Shown: positions 46,893 through 58,409, counted from the stretch's first letter. The stretch is 64,000 nucleotides of DNA from Typhlomys cinereus (GCA_023101885.1 JALPQD010000075.1:6576630-6640629); one strand, 5' to 3'. Translations and numbers: made by a program. The notes: a model not told the origin generated them from the sequence alone.

Positions 46893-47300
46893 TTAGATGT
46901 ACTTTGTCGATCTGACAATTGATGCTAAGACTTTACTCACACTTGTGACAAATTAGTAATTGAGGCTAGCCCTGAGCAAATCTGTAAGAGATTATCTAAT
47001 TGATGTGGGAAAAACTCAGCACATAGTAGGTGGGCTCCTTCCCTGGGAAAGAGGATTAGCTGGCAAGAGCTGGTTCAGTATGTTGGCATACTTGACATAC
47101 AGTCATGCTGGCAAGTTGGAGAGTATGTCCCTCTCCACAGTTCCTGTGGCTATAGAGTGGCTGGTCTCTTCAGCCCCTGATTTGGCATAAGCTCTTCTGC
47201 TATGCTGATGAAATGCACTGAGCATTATAAAGCAAAATAAACCCCTTGTTTCCTTAAGTTGTTGAGTGCTGTATTCATGAAACTAGCTAGCACAGGCACA
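46893..47300 (+). repeat. Non-autonomous hAT-like rodent repeat, copy 3
   Basis: 'CGATCTGACAATTGATGCTA', 'AAATTAGTAATTGAGGC', 'GTAGGTGGGCTCCTTCCCTGG', AAATAAACCCCTTGTTTCCT and TTAAGTTGTTGAGTGCTGTA align in order with copies 1 and 2, with more divergence. Confidence 0.6.
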
Positions 47301-48822
47301 CTTTTAGAAGTACTTTGGTCTAGCTCATCACATCTGTGGATGTGGAACGCAAGCATTTGGGAGCAACTGTGATTAAGTCGTTCTGGGGAAAACAGAGTGC
47401 ATCCTTCTTGTCAAGCAGCAGACTCATGATATGCAGAGCTACTTCAAGGTGCTCTGCTCTATCCCCTTCTAACTGTCCCTGACATAAACTGCTTCATCTC
47501 ATCTATACAGCATTGGTGTAAGTCTTGATTCAAGTACATCCTCTCATCTGATTCTTCTTTTGTTCATCTCAGAAATTCTTGGTCTTCTCAAAGGTATGTA
47601 ACTATTAGTGACAAAACCATCGTGGGTAAGATTGACTGAGCCGTCTCCCCAGCCCGAATGTTAGCTTTCTAGATAGTATTCTGTTCTAGACTGCTTGGAT
47701 CTCTCCTTTAACATTTCCTCCTATTCTTCCCCTTTCCTTCTTTTTCCTGCTCAACCTTGTTGAATCACTGATCCCCCCCTTTTGTATTTTCCAATCCTTT
47801 TGATTTGGGGAGTTTTACTGACTACATCTGATTCTCTAGGAGAAAGATTTACTTACTTAATGTAAGTAATGATTATTACAATGGGTCGCTTCATCAGACT
47901 TTGCAATTCATAAACTCTTCAGCTATCTAAGCTTATCTATGCAGATAACTTATTACTGTGTTTAACATCTAGAATATCCATTCTCCTTTCATTTAAACAT
48001 TCAGTGTCCTTTCTAAGTTGTCATTGTCTGCCCAGATGCTTAATCTTGTCTCTTACCATCTTGATCTTAGAAAATAGTGTTGTTTCATAGTTTGCATCTG
48101 GCCCCTGCAATATTTGCATCTTCTGCTGCTTTTTCTATTATCTTTTTTGCGTGCTGAGTCGGTGTTGCCATAGCTTCCCATCTAAACTGTCATCTCTGAG
48201 TAGATGGTGGTTGTACTTCAAAATAAAATTTTAAGAATCATTTGTGGTTTGAGCATAATCTCGCCCGCACAGAGGTGACTTCCACATGCTCCTGAATGGC
48301 TGCAGTATTGATCAAGGACTGGAAATTGGGTTTGTCCAGTGGTGTTCGTGGGCTTCTCACTCACTCTTGGGCCATGTGAAAGCAGAGGAAGAAAACCAGG
48401 ATCTAACTTTCAGGCCACAGTGTTCCTGTCAGAACTCAGGATTCAGTTGTCATGTTTCTCCTCTGGACTGGTCAGTGCCAGCAGGGCACAGGGTTCCAGT
48501 GTCCATTTGCCTCTCGTTTTCCAGTTTCTCTTGGCTCTAGGCCTGTGGACTGGTTGCTTGCGTCATTTGTGGCGTTTTACTTGTCTTGGGAGCTGGTATT
48601 AACTGGTTTATCATGCTATGAATTAAATGTTTCCCACACCAGAATAAATGTGAACTGAGTCCAGTTTTGACCTTTCTCTATTTACTTCCAGTCCATGACC
48701 TTGTTGCTAAATATATAAAATGTGTTTGAGCAGAGCTGCATGGGCACCTGGAATTTATTTCTAAATGATCAATACTATTTAGAGTTAAACCGAAGCAAAC
48801 TGTTGCTTAAGGAGCATGCTAG
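47301..48822. other. Intergenic sequence
   Basis: About 1.5 kb. A small antisense SINE 5' remnant (GACTGAGCCGTCTCCCCAGC, ~47635) is the only element I recognise. Confidence 0.45.
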
Positions 48823-49085
48823 TCAGCTTTCTGTTGTTGTGACAGCTACTTGAGACAACCAGCCTATGGAAAAGGAAGAGTTTATTTGGGGTCCGTCTCT
48901 GACATGTGTGCATGATCACATGGCTTCTGGTAGGAAAGCTGGATGGCAGAGGCAGAGAGTGGGTGTGGAGACCAATGGCTCCCCTTGTGACTAGGAAAGA
49001 AAAAGACATGGACATTCTTTCCCAACTATCTGAAGGCTTCTCTCTGGAGTTTCTACCACCTCTCAAACGCCCCATACTGGGAATA
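48823..49085 (+). repeat. Rodent interspersed repeat (second family, copy 2)
   Basis: GTCAGCTTTCTGTTGTTGTG, AAGGAAGAGTTTATTTGGGG and CACATGGCTTCTGGTAGGAA resemble 18365-18620 in order and content. It may be a DNA-transposon or LTR relic; the family name is not certain. Confidence 0.5.
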
Positions 49086-49129
49086 AAGCTGCTTTGAATG
49101 CATGGGCTTTGGTATGAATGTCAAGATCC

Positions 49130-49535
49130 AAACACAAACAAGGAACCAAAACAGAAGAGTTACAGAAGCAGTGGCTACAGATGCCAGAACTTCAAGAACC
49201 TGGAAAATGGTAAGTGCTGAGGCTCTGAACCTCCCTGAGGGACAGATGAAGGAATGCTGAAGGGGAAAAGGAAGACACTTTCCTCACTGGTAATTCCACT
49301 GACGTGGGATTTATCCTGTAGCAAACGCTCAGATACATGTCGTCAAAGGCAACTCAGATGAAGCTCAAAAGGCCAAACTTTCAAAAAGACATGAAGAGAG
49401 GAAGGAGACTGGCAAGAAAGAAAAGGGTTGTAATGGGGAAAGGAGGAGGGAATATGATTGGGGACTAAAGTGTGAAAACATCATAAATTCACTATATTCA
49501 TGTATGAAACAGTAAAGTAATAAAACAAGATGATT
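49130..49535 (+). mobile_element. 5'-truncated L1 3' UTR, older subfamily
   Basis: CAGATGCCAGAACTTCAAGA, 'GGAAGACACTTTCCTCACTGG', a purine-rich tract (49395-49460) and 'ATAAATTCACTATATTCATGTATGAAAC' then an A-rich end match 56495-57165 and 19235-19875. Confidence 0.6.
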
Positions 49536-49539
49536 TTTT

Positions 49540-51145
49540 AAAAAGACAATGGTAGGTTCTAGTACTTGGGTAGGAGTTGGGAGGAAAGATGCTGGAAAGC
49601 AATTTACTAAAATTTTGTTTTTAACCTGTTGAGTTAGCTCTCCCTTAGTACCGTTAGGTCAAGGGGAATGTCGCCTTGGTTCTGACAGCTGGGGAAGCAA
49701 GAAGAGGAGGCCACTCCGCTTGCAGAGTCCAAAGACTCTATTCCCACCAACCTTGTACAAGAAGGAAGTGTGGAATTTCATGCTCTATATACAGAAGAGC
49801 ATTTGCAAAGGGTTGGAATAGTGCAAGAGTCCCCGCTCTGTTCCTTCCACCCACTACCATCCTATCACCATAGCAACCTGCATGATGTAAGTCAAGCATC
49901 TTTTTCAAACAGCAAACAAAAAGCTGGTTAAAGAGACTTTGGACCTCTGGTTCTTCCAGCAGTTTCCCTTGTAGTTTCCTTATTATCTCGTAGTATCTCT
50001 ACTCATGTAATACTGACTTCTGGACGCCACGTGATCTCATGTAAACTATGTGTCATACATAGAGGACCACAGAAAGAGGATGTAGGTTATGGCCAGATAA
50101 CTTTTTAACTGAAAAATCTAAGACCAAAGGGCAAAGGCAGGGCACTAATCCTGCAGATCAAGCAGCAGAACTCCAGGGCAATTCTCCTTAGGCCCTTCAT
50201 GTGCCTGCTGTTAATTCTTCCTACAGCAGTCATACTGCAGCTGCAAAGAAAGGGACAAGAATCCATATCACACAGCCTGAAAGAAACTAATTAGCAACTG
50301 TAGCTTTATTACTCACATAATATTGATTTCATTCATCTCTTCTTTTTGCTTTATTCTAATTCTCAATCAAGAAACAACTGACTTTGGAAAATGATATGCT
50401 TTGCCATGGTTATCAAGAGAGTTTGTCCATTTCATAAATTGCTGCATGGTTAAGAATCCACTCTAGTTAAAGTTAAAGTTAAAAATTAGCCACCAGCTAG
50501 TTAACAGGCTATCAGGAATATGCTACTTGCAAATAGCTGCTAATCTTAGCTTCTGTACTAACTGCTTCCTTTCGCTCAAGGTCGCAGTTGCACTGCACAT
50601 GCCAGGATTGCTGTTACCAGGTGACGGCCAGATACAGACATGTGATTCAATTTCTATATCTGATGTGATTTGGTTTCTATATCTTCAGTCCAGGGGCAGA
50701 ATGTTTATGCTAGACTATCGCTACTCACGATGTTTGTGCCAGAATATTGCTTGCTTAAAAATACAGAGTACATGACAGAATTGTTGCTACTGGCTCGGTG
50801 GCCACACCAGATGTCCACAAGTGTCCAATTTTTGCCTTTAAATACTTTGTGCCTCTGCCCCTCCAGGCCGCCACCTCTGACTGAGTCCTGACTTCTGTGT
50901 GTGGACACTGACCACCTTACTGAAAACTCCTCCATTTCATAAAGTTTCTTGTAGCAGTGTGGTGAAATCCCTGAGCCACCTCCAGACTCAGAAAGCTACA
51001 AGTTTGATTTCTTCTTTTTTTTCTTTTAACTCAATGCACTCAAAAACAATCACTGATGCTTTTTCAATTTAGAAAGGAAAATAGATACCTGTGCCAAAAT
51101 GCATGGGGTAAAAAGCCAGCAGACTGAGCATACAAAGGAAATTAA
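49540..51145. other. Intergenic sequence downstream of SERPINB1
   Basis: About 1.6 kb of non-repetitive DNA between the old L1 piece and the inferred SERPINB1 poly(A) site. No gene is seen. Confidence 0.5.
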
Positions 51146-51255
51146 AGATCGGCTTCTGATAATAGCTTTATTGGCAAAGATAAATGAAAGTTATCATCGT
51201 CAGAATCTCAGAGAATAGAGTGCTAATGCTTGGCCTTGTATTGCTAAAGTCTCTT
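51146..51255 (-). terminator. SERPINB1: SERPINB1 3' UTR with candidate poly(A) signal
   Basis: AATAAA on the minus strand is at 51167-51172 (within CCAATAAAG). Cleavage would be about 51145-51155, giving a short UTR near 100 nt. Longer isoforms using a signal further down cannot be excluded. Confidence 0.55.
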
Positions 51256-51660
51256 CTAAGGGGAACAAACTCTGCCAAGGAAGAGCACATTATCTGTGGG
51301 TTTGTGCTGAATGAAGAAAAGGAACGGATGGTCCACTGTGAAGTCTTCCTCGGGCATCAACATGCAGAAAGTAGCGATTCCTGCTGTGGCGGCCGCCGCC
51401 TCTGTACCCTCCTCGTTCACCTCCACAAAGGACTTGTGGACAATTTTTGATATGAAAATATCTCTGGCTCCTGACATGCCAGATAGATCAGCCTGGCTAC
51501 TGTTGAACAGATCCTGGAGTCCCAGGCGGGCTAGGGCAGAGTTGAGAATGTAGCTATCTTCCAGTTTGAACCTGGGCAATTTGACGTTGACCTCAATGGT
51601 ATTCAGATTTTCTGGTTTGGTCCACTGACGTAGTTTTTCCAAAGTGAGTTGTTCCTCAAT
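51256..51660 (-). CDS. SERPINB1: SERPINB1 exon 7 (terminal, reactive-centre loop)
   Basis: The acceptor TTTCAG precedes ATT at 51660 and the stop TAG is 51256-51258. The 134 codons (residues 246-379) hold the hinge [12 protein letters not shown] (51373-51408), P1 Cys344 (codon 51364-51366) within ATFCMLMP, and the serpin signature [11 protein letters not shown]. The alanine-rich, proline-free hinge is that of an inhibitory serpin. Cys-Met at the reactive centre is compatible with inhibiting both elastase-like and chymotrypsin-like proteases. Confidence 0.97.
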   Translation of the reverse strand: MEEQLTLEKLRQWTKPENLNTIEVNVKLPRFKLEDSYILNSALARLGLQDLFNSSQADLSGMSGARDIFISKIVHKSFVEVNEEGTEAAAATAGIATFCMLMPEEDFTVDHPFLFFIQHKPTDNVLFLGRVCSP

Positions 51661-51899
51661 CTGAAATGAATATAAAGCAAAGAGAAATAAAATCAGTTTC
51701 ATATAATTAAATTAATAAGGTACTATATAAGCAAATGGACTTAATGATAACTGTTGTCCAGTGGGGCTCCTCATGGTTTGTGCCCAAACAGAGGCCATCT
51801 CGAAGATCTCGTTTCTGTCTGGCAATTGGTGAAATAGAACAAAGCTATGTTCCAAGTACTTAAGGGTCCATATGTGGGGACCTCGACTATCAAACGTCA

Positions 51900-52085
51900 T
51901 CCATCTACCCTCGCACCTGCTCATCTGCTCTATCTGTCCTTCTGTCATCCACATATCTGCCCACTCACCCCCTTTCTCACTGCCTCCTCTCATCCATTCT
52001 TCTTTCTCTTCTTCCATTCCTCCTCCCCTCCTTCAACCCATCCATCTGTCCATCAATTCTTCCATCCATTCAGGACTTACTACCT
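51900..52085. repeat. Degenerate (CATC)n/(CTTC)n tract
   Basis: Repeated CCATC/TTCC/CATCTG motifs (for example CCCATCCATCTGTCCATCAA) form a diverged pyrimidine-rich microsatellite in the last SERPINB1 intron. Confidence 0.65.
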
Positions 52086-52309
52086 CTACCACACTGGATC
52101 TCCACCACAGACCATGATAGCTTTTACTGTCCTAATGGTGGAATGCAAAGTTGGAAAGATTTCTTCTATTTAATCTGAAGTCCTCTAGCTGGGGTAATTT
52201 ATCACCTTCAGTGGTGCTGAGATCATCACTAATAACTTTCAGTAAAATTTACAAATCAGGTGATGTACTGAGCTCTGTTCTTCATTTAAAGTGAAGTTAA
52301 ACAGCTGAT

Positions 52310-52392
52310 GTAATGGTGCACACTTGAAATCCCAGCACTCAAGAGGCAGAGGTAGGAAGACCTTGAGTTTAAGGACAGCCTATTATATTTCT
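52310..52392 (+). repeat. B1 SINE fragment
   Basis: CAGCTGATGTAATGGTGCAC and CCCAGCACTCAAGAGGCAGA plus 'GACCTTGAGTTTAAGGACAGCC' are the 5' two thirds of a B1, in a SERPINB1 intron. Confidence 0.8.
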
Positions 52393-53204
52393 AAAATACT
52401 AGAAAAATAAGATAAAAGAATATCTAGAATGGAGCGAGGATAAGAATGCATAACCTATTTTGTAGCATCATTGCATACATTCAATGAATTCATTTGCACA
52501 AAGTGCTTGACACATCATAATTGCCTTTAGATAATGGGCATTGATATTATTACTGTTCGATTGGACAGGAATGGAACTGCTTATCATGTTAGGATTGATA
52601 CTTCTTTTCTTGAGATTAGTGACTCACTTTGCAGTGAGAGGAAGACAATAAGCAAAGACAACAGAAAGAAGGAACACACTGACACATTACATGTTCAGTG
52701 CATGAAAAAGACAACAGGCTCTCTCCTGACCACAGGTCTGTCTGGGAAGAAGGAAGAGATGAACCAAAGAGCAGCTGGGACCACTGAAGGAAAACTGTCA
52801 TCTTTCCAATTTGACCTATAACCCTGGCAGGAGATGTCCAGTCTGTAAGTTCACCTACTGGAAACATCATGCAGGTTCCTGAGAGGAAACAGGGCACACA
52901 AGTCTTATCTCTCCAGTTCTCATTGGGCAGTAAATTCATGGTCTGTGTGGATTGTGGTGATAATGCGAAGTGTGATATCAGGATGATGTAGCCCAGGATG
53001 AAGCTGTAGACAGCAAGGATCTGGGGTAAATATTTATCATCCTGAAACCAATCCTCATCATAGTGTACTCAGAGTTATTTCTAGAGAACTTTGGGTGCTT
53101 CCACTCATCACTGTTACGTCCATATAAATCTTGAGGTGCTCTATCATCGCAACAGTTTGCTAAAGTGGCAAGCATCCTAAAAGTTTAAACTTTAAGCTCC
53201 TGGG

Positions 53205-53290
53205 CTGGGAGTGTGGCTCAGTGATGGTGCACTGGACTCTGGAAATAATAATAGCAAGCAGGCACAGATGGGCTATAATGACAAAAATGT
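53205..53290 (+). repeat. ID-like SINE fragment
   Basis: GGGCTGGGAGTGTGGCTCAG with GATGGTGCACTGGACTC is the tRNA-derived ID promoter start; the rest is degraded. It lies ~110 bp from exon 6. Confidence 0.55.
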
Positions 53291-53398
53291 TAGAGTGCTG
53301 CTGAGGAATTCTGGGTAACATCAGTGGAAGCGCACCAGATACCGACTGTACACACTGCCAGCAAAAGGCAGAGCAAAGGGATGCTGGAAACCAGTCAC

Positions 53399-53566
53399 CT
53401 TCTTAAGTCCTGTGGATGTGTCCTCGATGTCATCAGGCAGCAGAATGAACATACTGAGGTCCTCGCCCTGGTAAGGCATCTCCAGCACCCGGCACTTCAG
53501 GTCTGGGATGTAACCGAATGGAAATTTTTTCTTCTGATACATCATCTTCACTGTTTTCTTGTCTCT
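53399..53566 (-). CDS. SERPINB1: SERPINB1 exon 6
   Basis: The acceptor CATTTAG is followed by AGAGACAAG at 53566; the donor is AAG|GTGACT at 53398. The 168-bp exon encodes [15 protein letters not shown], then [20 protein letters not shown] and [14 protein letters not shown] (residues 190-245). The alternative AG two bases downstream would break the frame. Confidence 0.95.
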
Positions 53567-53731
53567 CTAAATGGTTGCAAAAATCACTCCAATTATTCTT
53601 TCTGGTATTTTAGAGCAAAGAGGAATTTGGGAGCTTGATAAAGTGCTCAGGGGTGGAGACACTGGGTCCTGTGCTCAGCGTGTGTGCGGGAACACACAGA
53701 CACACAGGGACACATGGGGACACACGGACAT

Positions 53732-53759
53732 TCTCTCTCCCTCTCTCTCTCTCTCTCTG
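53732..53759. repeat. (CT)n microsatellite beside SERPINB1 exon 5
   Basis: A TCTCTCTCCCTCTCTCTCTC-type tract. It follows a (CACA)-rich stretch (53690-53728) and starts about 20 bp beyond the exon 5 donor in the transcript direction. Confidence 0.85.
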
Positions 53760-53779
53760 GCATGGCGTTGTCACCTGAC

Positions 53780-53922
53780 CTTATTCAGTCTGAATGGTGC
53801 ATTGGTCGTGTCTTCTTTCATGAATTTCTCCTGCCACTTTCCTTTGAAGTAGACGGCATTTACCAGCACGAGTTTGGTCATTTCATCAACTGCACCCACA
53901 GCCAGCAGTTCTGGAATTTTCC
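53780..53922 (-). CDS. SERPINB1: SERPINB1 exon 5
   Basis: The acceptor CTTCAG is followed by GGAAAATT at 53922; the donor is AAG|GTCAGG. The 143-bp exon reads [20 protein letters not shown], then [17 protein letters not shown] (strand 3A region) and FRLNK. The sequence VNA.YFKG.W is a strong serpin-family motif. Confidence 0.95.
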
Positions 53923-54994
53923 CTGAAGAGGAAAACAGAATTTTTCAAAGCTCTATGTTGAAATTCCAGGTTAGAACTGATTATCTATTGACCCTGAAGG
54001 GAAATTCAAATGCATATTGCATATTAATTTTGCTTTAACTCAGTGTTAAGTTAGGAAAGACTCATTGACATGTTTCTGCTTTAAACAGACACACATGGGA
54101 AGCCTATTAACCTCATGGGGAGAGCTCATGTTCAGTATACTAGGGTCCCAAGTTCCATCCTCAGAATTAAAAAAAAAGTTCATTAAAACAAGTCAAATAT
54201 TTTCAAAGATTTACTACAGGAAATTTCTCCTTGAACTGTGTGAAAATGACCATTATTTTGTGAATGATCGTTCATTTACAGGAAAAAATCTGATAAATCC
54301 TTTCTTCAAATCTGCTAAATAGAAGTCTAGAAAAATAAGTTGTAACAGATCTTGAAGAGGTAGGACAGTTTGTCAAAGCAGGAACCGCCCTACCCTCAGC
54401 CCGGGCACTGCTGGGAATTGTTATAAAGGCAGACAGATGTTCCCTGGCTGCGCTGACTCACACAGTGGCTGTGGAGGAAGAGATGCATTCTGTGGATGAA
54501 TGAATCTTGAGAGTGAGTCATTCCCTGCTCAGCACACCTGATACACTAGACAAGATGCTGAAAAAAAACTTTATTACCGTGATTCTGATTTCATGTATTC
54601 CATGACGCTTCATATTCTATTTCTTTCCATTTGGGTGCTAAACACTTTAAGGGAAGTCTTTTTATTCTGCACACAATAGTCTTTAAATTTTAAATTGCAG
54701 TTTTTGAAGAAGGTGCTTACATTTCTGCATTGATGAATGTCTGACATTTTAAAAATGTCCATCAAGGGAAAGTTGGGGAGAAAGAATGAGATGCAAGGGG
54801 GAAGGTGGAAAAGGATAAATAATCTATGTATAATAACTCTGCTGTGTTCAGAAGAGTTCCCTAAAGGCCTGTGCCATAGATTAAAATCCTCAAACTGTGA
54901 GTCAGAAGCAACCTTTTCTGTCTGCCGATTACCTGGAGATGTGTTGTAGCAGGGGAAAGACAACTAATGGATTGCATGCTGCCCAGTTTCTTAC

Positions 54995-55112
54995 CTTCTG
55001 TCTGGCTTTTGACCCACTGGTTTATTGCCGTCCTTGCGTCCTCGGAGCCATGCTGGAAATCCACGCTGGCCAGGTCAGCACCATACGTCTTCTGAGTTGA
55101 AGCCAAGAACTC
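54995..55112 (-). CDS. SERPINB1: SERPINB1 exon 4
   Basis: The acceptor ACAACACAG precedes GAG at 55112; the donor G|GTAAGA is below 54995. The 118-bp exon encodes [19 protein letters not shown], then [10 protein letters not shown] plus one base of a split Gly codon. Residues are 103-142, containing helix E-F elements of the serpin core. Confidence 0.95.
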
Positions 55113-55464
55113 CTGTGTTGTAAAAGGAAGAGCCTGTGAGTACCTCCTCCCACTTAAAGAAATAGTTTTCCAAAATCCTGAAGAGCAAACAAACAAAAAT
55201 GTCCTAAAAGGCTACTTTTCTTGGATTGTAACAGGAAAATTCTAACAGTTATACTTCTTTATTGTATTGAAAAACTCATAACAATTAAATATACTGTCCT
55301 AATCATTTTTAAGGATACAGTTCATAGTAGTACATGCAGCCCTTACATTTTCAGTGTTGTATAAAGTTTTCTTGAAGTTTTTGAAACGTGTGATAACATT
55401 TTCACAAAATAGCAAATATCCATTCTACTTGGAAGGGAATTATAAGATTCACTCTTGTCTTTTT

Positions 55465-55745
55465 GTGTATGTATATATGTGTGTGGTGTGGGAATTTGTG
55501 GATGTGGAGACCACAGGAAGATGCTGGGGGTCCTGTTTATCACTTGCTGCCTTATTCCATTGAGACATGGTCTCTCGGTGAAGCTGGAGCTAGGCTGGTA
55601 GCCAGGAAGCCCCAGCCACTACCTATTCTGATCCCCACAATATTGGGGTCATAAGAACATGTGTGGTCATGCCCAGCTTTTACATGGATGCTCAGGTCTG
55701 AATTCATGCTTTTACCACAAGGGCTCTTAACACCACTCTACTACT
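55465..55745 (-). repeat. Old B3/B4-like SINE, antisense
   Basis: A GT-rich start, then 'GACATGGTCTCTCGGTGAAG', 'GTGGTCATGCCCAGCTTTTAC' and 'GCTCAGGTCTGAATTCATGC' follow the order seen at 3419-3717 and 20625-20995. Confidence 0.55.
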
Positions 55746-55937
55746 CACTTACTTAGGTGATGCTTACTGAGGCATCAAAGAGTACTCTTTTTACTGGAAA
55801 TACTATGAATAAAATCACTCCATCTATTAATGGAAGTGTTGGCTACAGTGTGTTCCTGCTCTGTGATATTTGATGAATGAGACTTGGTCGTATATCACCT
55901 AATGGGGTTTGAGAATATAAAGAGCCCAGATACTTAC

Positions 55938-56075
55938 AGGAAGGAAATTGTAGGTTTTCTCACCATATAACCTGTTAGCAAGTTTCAGAATATAGGACGC
56001 TCCACGTTTGTTTATTTCAGCATTCAGACTTTGGAATCTTGAATGAACATCTTTAACGGTATCAAAATGAAAAGT
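55938..56075 (-). CDS. SERPINB1: SERPINB1 exon 3
   Basis: The acceptor TTTTAG lies above 56075 and the donor CCT|GTAAGT starts at 55937. The 138-bp exon translates to [17 protein letters not shown], then [18 protein letters not shown] and EKTYNFLP (residues 57-102). This covers helices C-D and strand 2A of the serpin fold. Confidence 0.94.
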
Positions 56076-56494
56076 CTAAAACCAGAAAAAAAATCTTTTT
56101 AAGGTCGTTTGCTTTGATTCCTTGGTCCTTGCTTCCATCAAATTGATGTGCTTTTATTTTAATATTGATGAGCCTCAGCTTGATCCTTTATTATTATATT
56201 ACTTATAGGATAAACTCAAATCTAAAACTTATGGCTTAGTGATATATAATAATTACATTACATTAAAAATGGCTTTTACATTTTTTTGTTTCTACAAATG
56301 TGAAGTTAATACACTAAATTTGTTGGTTTTCTTCAATGAAAGATTTATATGGTATACTCTATTCATACTCCGTATTGAATATAGTTTTGTTAAAAGATCT
56401 AAGAGGTAATATTTAACCAATAGAGGCCTTTGTTTCAATCTATTAGCATCTGCAAATCACTGGTTTAAAAATAACCTTTTTGTTTTTATTTTTT

Positions 56495-56762
56495 ATCAGT
56501 GTTCAACCTCAAACTTTTCCTGCAATAGAAGAGGCTTACTACAGAAAAGCAAAGCAGGCCAAAATGCAGAAAATAAGTGACTGTGGATTGGATTGCTTGA
56601 CCCTAAACAGGACATCTAAGCCATCTCCCCCAACTCAAGGCTCAGGGAACATTGTGGAAGGGGGGCAGTAAGATCCTAAGAGCCTTAAGTGGGATAGTAG
56701 TGAGTGAGACATTATCACCTGGATACGACAGGACTGTGGTATCCTTGATTTCATGGCACGCG

Positions 56763-56810
<48 letters not shown>

Positions 56811-57165
56811 CAACAACTGCACCAGAACTGTCCTATCAGCATCTCACCATGGAAGGGGGAAGATCTCAAGAAGCTCCACACCTCTGAGAGACTAATGCTG
56901 ATAGGAACGAAAAAGAAGATGCTTTCCTCAGTGGTACCTCCTCCTCTATGATATTTGCTGGAGCATGAATCATGTCAGACATATATCATTAAGGACAAAC
57001 CAGGTGAAACACAGTGCACCATACAAGTGAAAAGACTTGAAAACAGTTTGACAGGGGAGATGGAAGGTTTGTAAGGGGAAAAGGAAAGAGGGATGGGACT
57101 GCAGATTAAGGGTGAAAATACCATAAATTCATTGTATTTGTATATGAAACACTAAAAAATAAACA
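56495..57165 (+). mobile_element. 5'-truncated L1 3' UTR with internal microsatellite, in SERPINB1 intron 2
   Basis: 'AGCAGGCCAAAATGCAGAAAATAAGTGACTG' (split quote), 'GGCTCAGGGAACATTGTGG', 'GGGGCAGTAAGATCCTAAGAG' and 'GATGCTTTCCTCAGTGGTAC' match 19235-19875. A (CG)n(CA)n tract at 56758-56804 is embedded in it. The A-rich end is ACTAAAAAATAAACAAAGC. It is antisense to SERPINB1. Confidence 0.7.
56758..56804. repeat. (CG)n(CA)n microsatellite
   Basis: GCACGCGCGCGCGCACACAC and continuing CA units. CG-CA alternation of this kind has Z-DNA-forming potential. Confidence 0.95.
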
Positions 57166-57169
57166 AAGC

Positions 57170-58230
57170 AAAAAATAACTTCTTTAAATTTATATCCTGG
57201 CATGAATTTAATATCCGTTTGCCAGCAATCAAGAGGCCCTTTATGGTTTTATGATGTCTGGACTATTTCCTCACTTAAGACATAAAGAATAAAAGTCATT
57301 CAGGATCCAAAGTTCCTCGCACTACTCTTTGGGATAGGTGGTGCTTGCGTTCTTCTGTGATTCATCTCAATGAAAACACAGAGGAAACCGCCTTGGTGCT
57401 TTTCTCTCTGGAAGTTATAGGTCCTGGTCAAACCAGGAGCTGCACGCCCCTGTGAGAAGCACTTAGCAGCAGGTACAGTGTAGCAGGGGGCATCTAGAAG
57501 ATCTGCTCTCCCCTTTCCTTCCAAGGCTTCCTGATGTGGCAGAGGTCCCCTCTCAGAATTATCAGACTCCTCCAAGGATGGAAAGTTCCCTCCAAACCCA
57601 TTAAGTAAGACCAGGAAGCAGAGGGGTGGGGTGCCTCTTCTCTTGCTGAAAGAGGGTGGTAGATCTTGCTCCCAAGACTTCTCCAAATGCCCTTCCGCAG
57701 GGTTGCAAGACAAATTAGGTTGAGCTGAGCACAAGGTTAACCCTGGGAAGACAGACATCTGGCTGCTTTTTCCCTGTCGCTACAAAATAGGTAATGCCCC
57801 AACGTAGCTGCTGAAGTGCATTCCCCATGTCTCACTGTTCTGTGCTCCGAGGAGACACTAAGTTGGGTGGCAGGCATAATTTATGAATAATAGTTGTCAC
57901 ATGCAAAACAAAAACTGAAAGTTTGTAGCTCGGGGAAGGGGTGGGGCTTACAGGAAAGCTGTCCAGTTTACTCCTGGATTTGTTTAATCTGTGTCTTCCG
58001 CAAAACAAAATAACCAGGGCATTACTTGTACTCAGTTAAGAGCCAGAGAGAATGAAGGGCTATCTATTCCTGTGGTCCCTCTGGACTCTGCTGCATGAAG
58101 GGTAGTTATTGAACCCAGCTCCACACAGCTTAAAAACACACCTGGAAGAGTTCAGAGGTGCAACTCTCATGGGGTGTGGGCTTTACAATAGCGGGGAGAC
58201 ACGGGGAAGCTGTCTCGTTTGGCTTCTGCT
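57170..58230. other. SERPINB1 intron 2, non-repetitive part
   Basis: No repeat with clear boundaries. A 152-codon antisense open frame (57300-57758) has no splice or family support. Confidence 0.5.
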
Positions 58231-58233
58231 GAC

Positions 58234-58409
58234 CTTAGAAAGCTGGGCCGCTGTGTTGCCTCTGGTCCCCAGAAAGATCATGCCCATGGCAGAGGAGATG
58301 CTCAGCGGGGAGATGAAGATGTTTCCCGTGGGGTTGTTTTCATTCAGGATGCGGAACAGGTCCAAGGCAAAGAGAGTATTGGCTGTGCTCAGCTGCTCCA
58401 TGGTGAAGG
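58234..58409 (-). CDS. SERPINB1: SERPINB1 exon 2 (first coding exon)
   Basis: The acceptor TTGCTCGCAG precedes CCTTCACC-ATG, so 8 bases are 5' UTR and the start codon is 58399-58401. The upstream in-frame ATG at 58489 lies in the intron and is not used. The exon encodes residues 1-56: [19 protein letters not shown], then [19 protein letters not shown] (helix A and strand 6B region) and NTAAQLSK. The donor is AAG|GTCAGC at 58233. Confidence 0.95.

Noticed and set aside
57300..57758. 152-codon antisense-strand frame in SERPINB1 intron 2
   Set aside because: On the same strand as SERPINB1 but with no matching serpin sequence, no splice sites and no homology that I can recognise.
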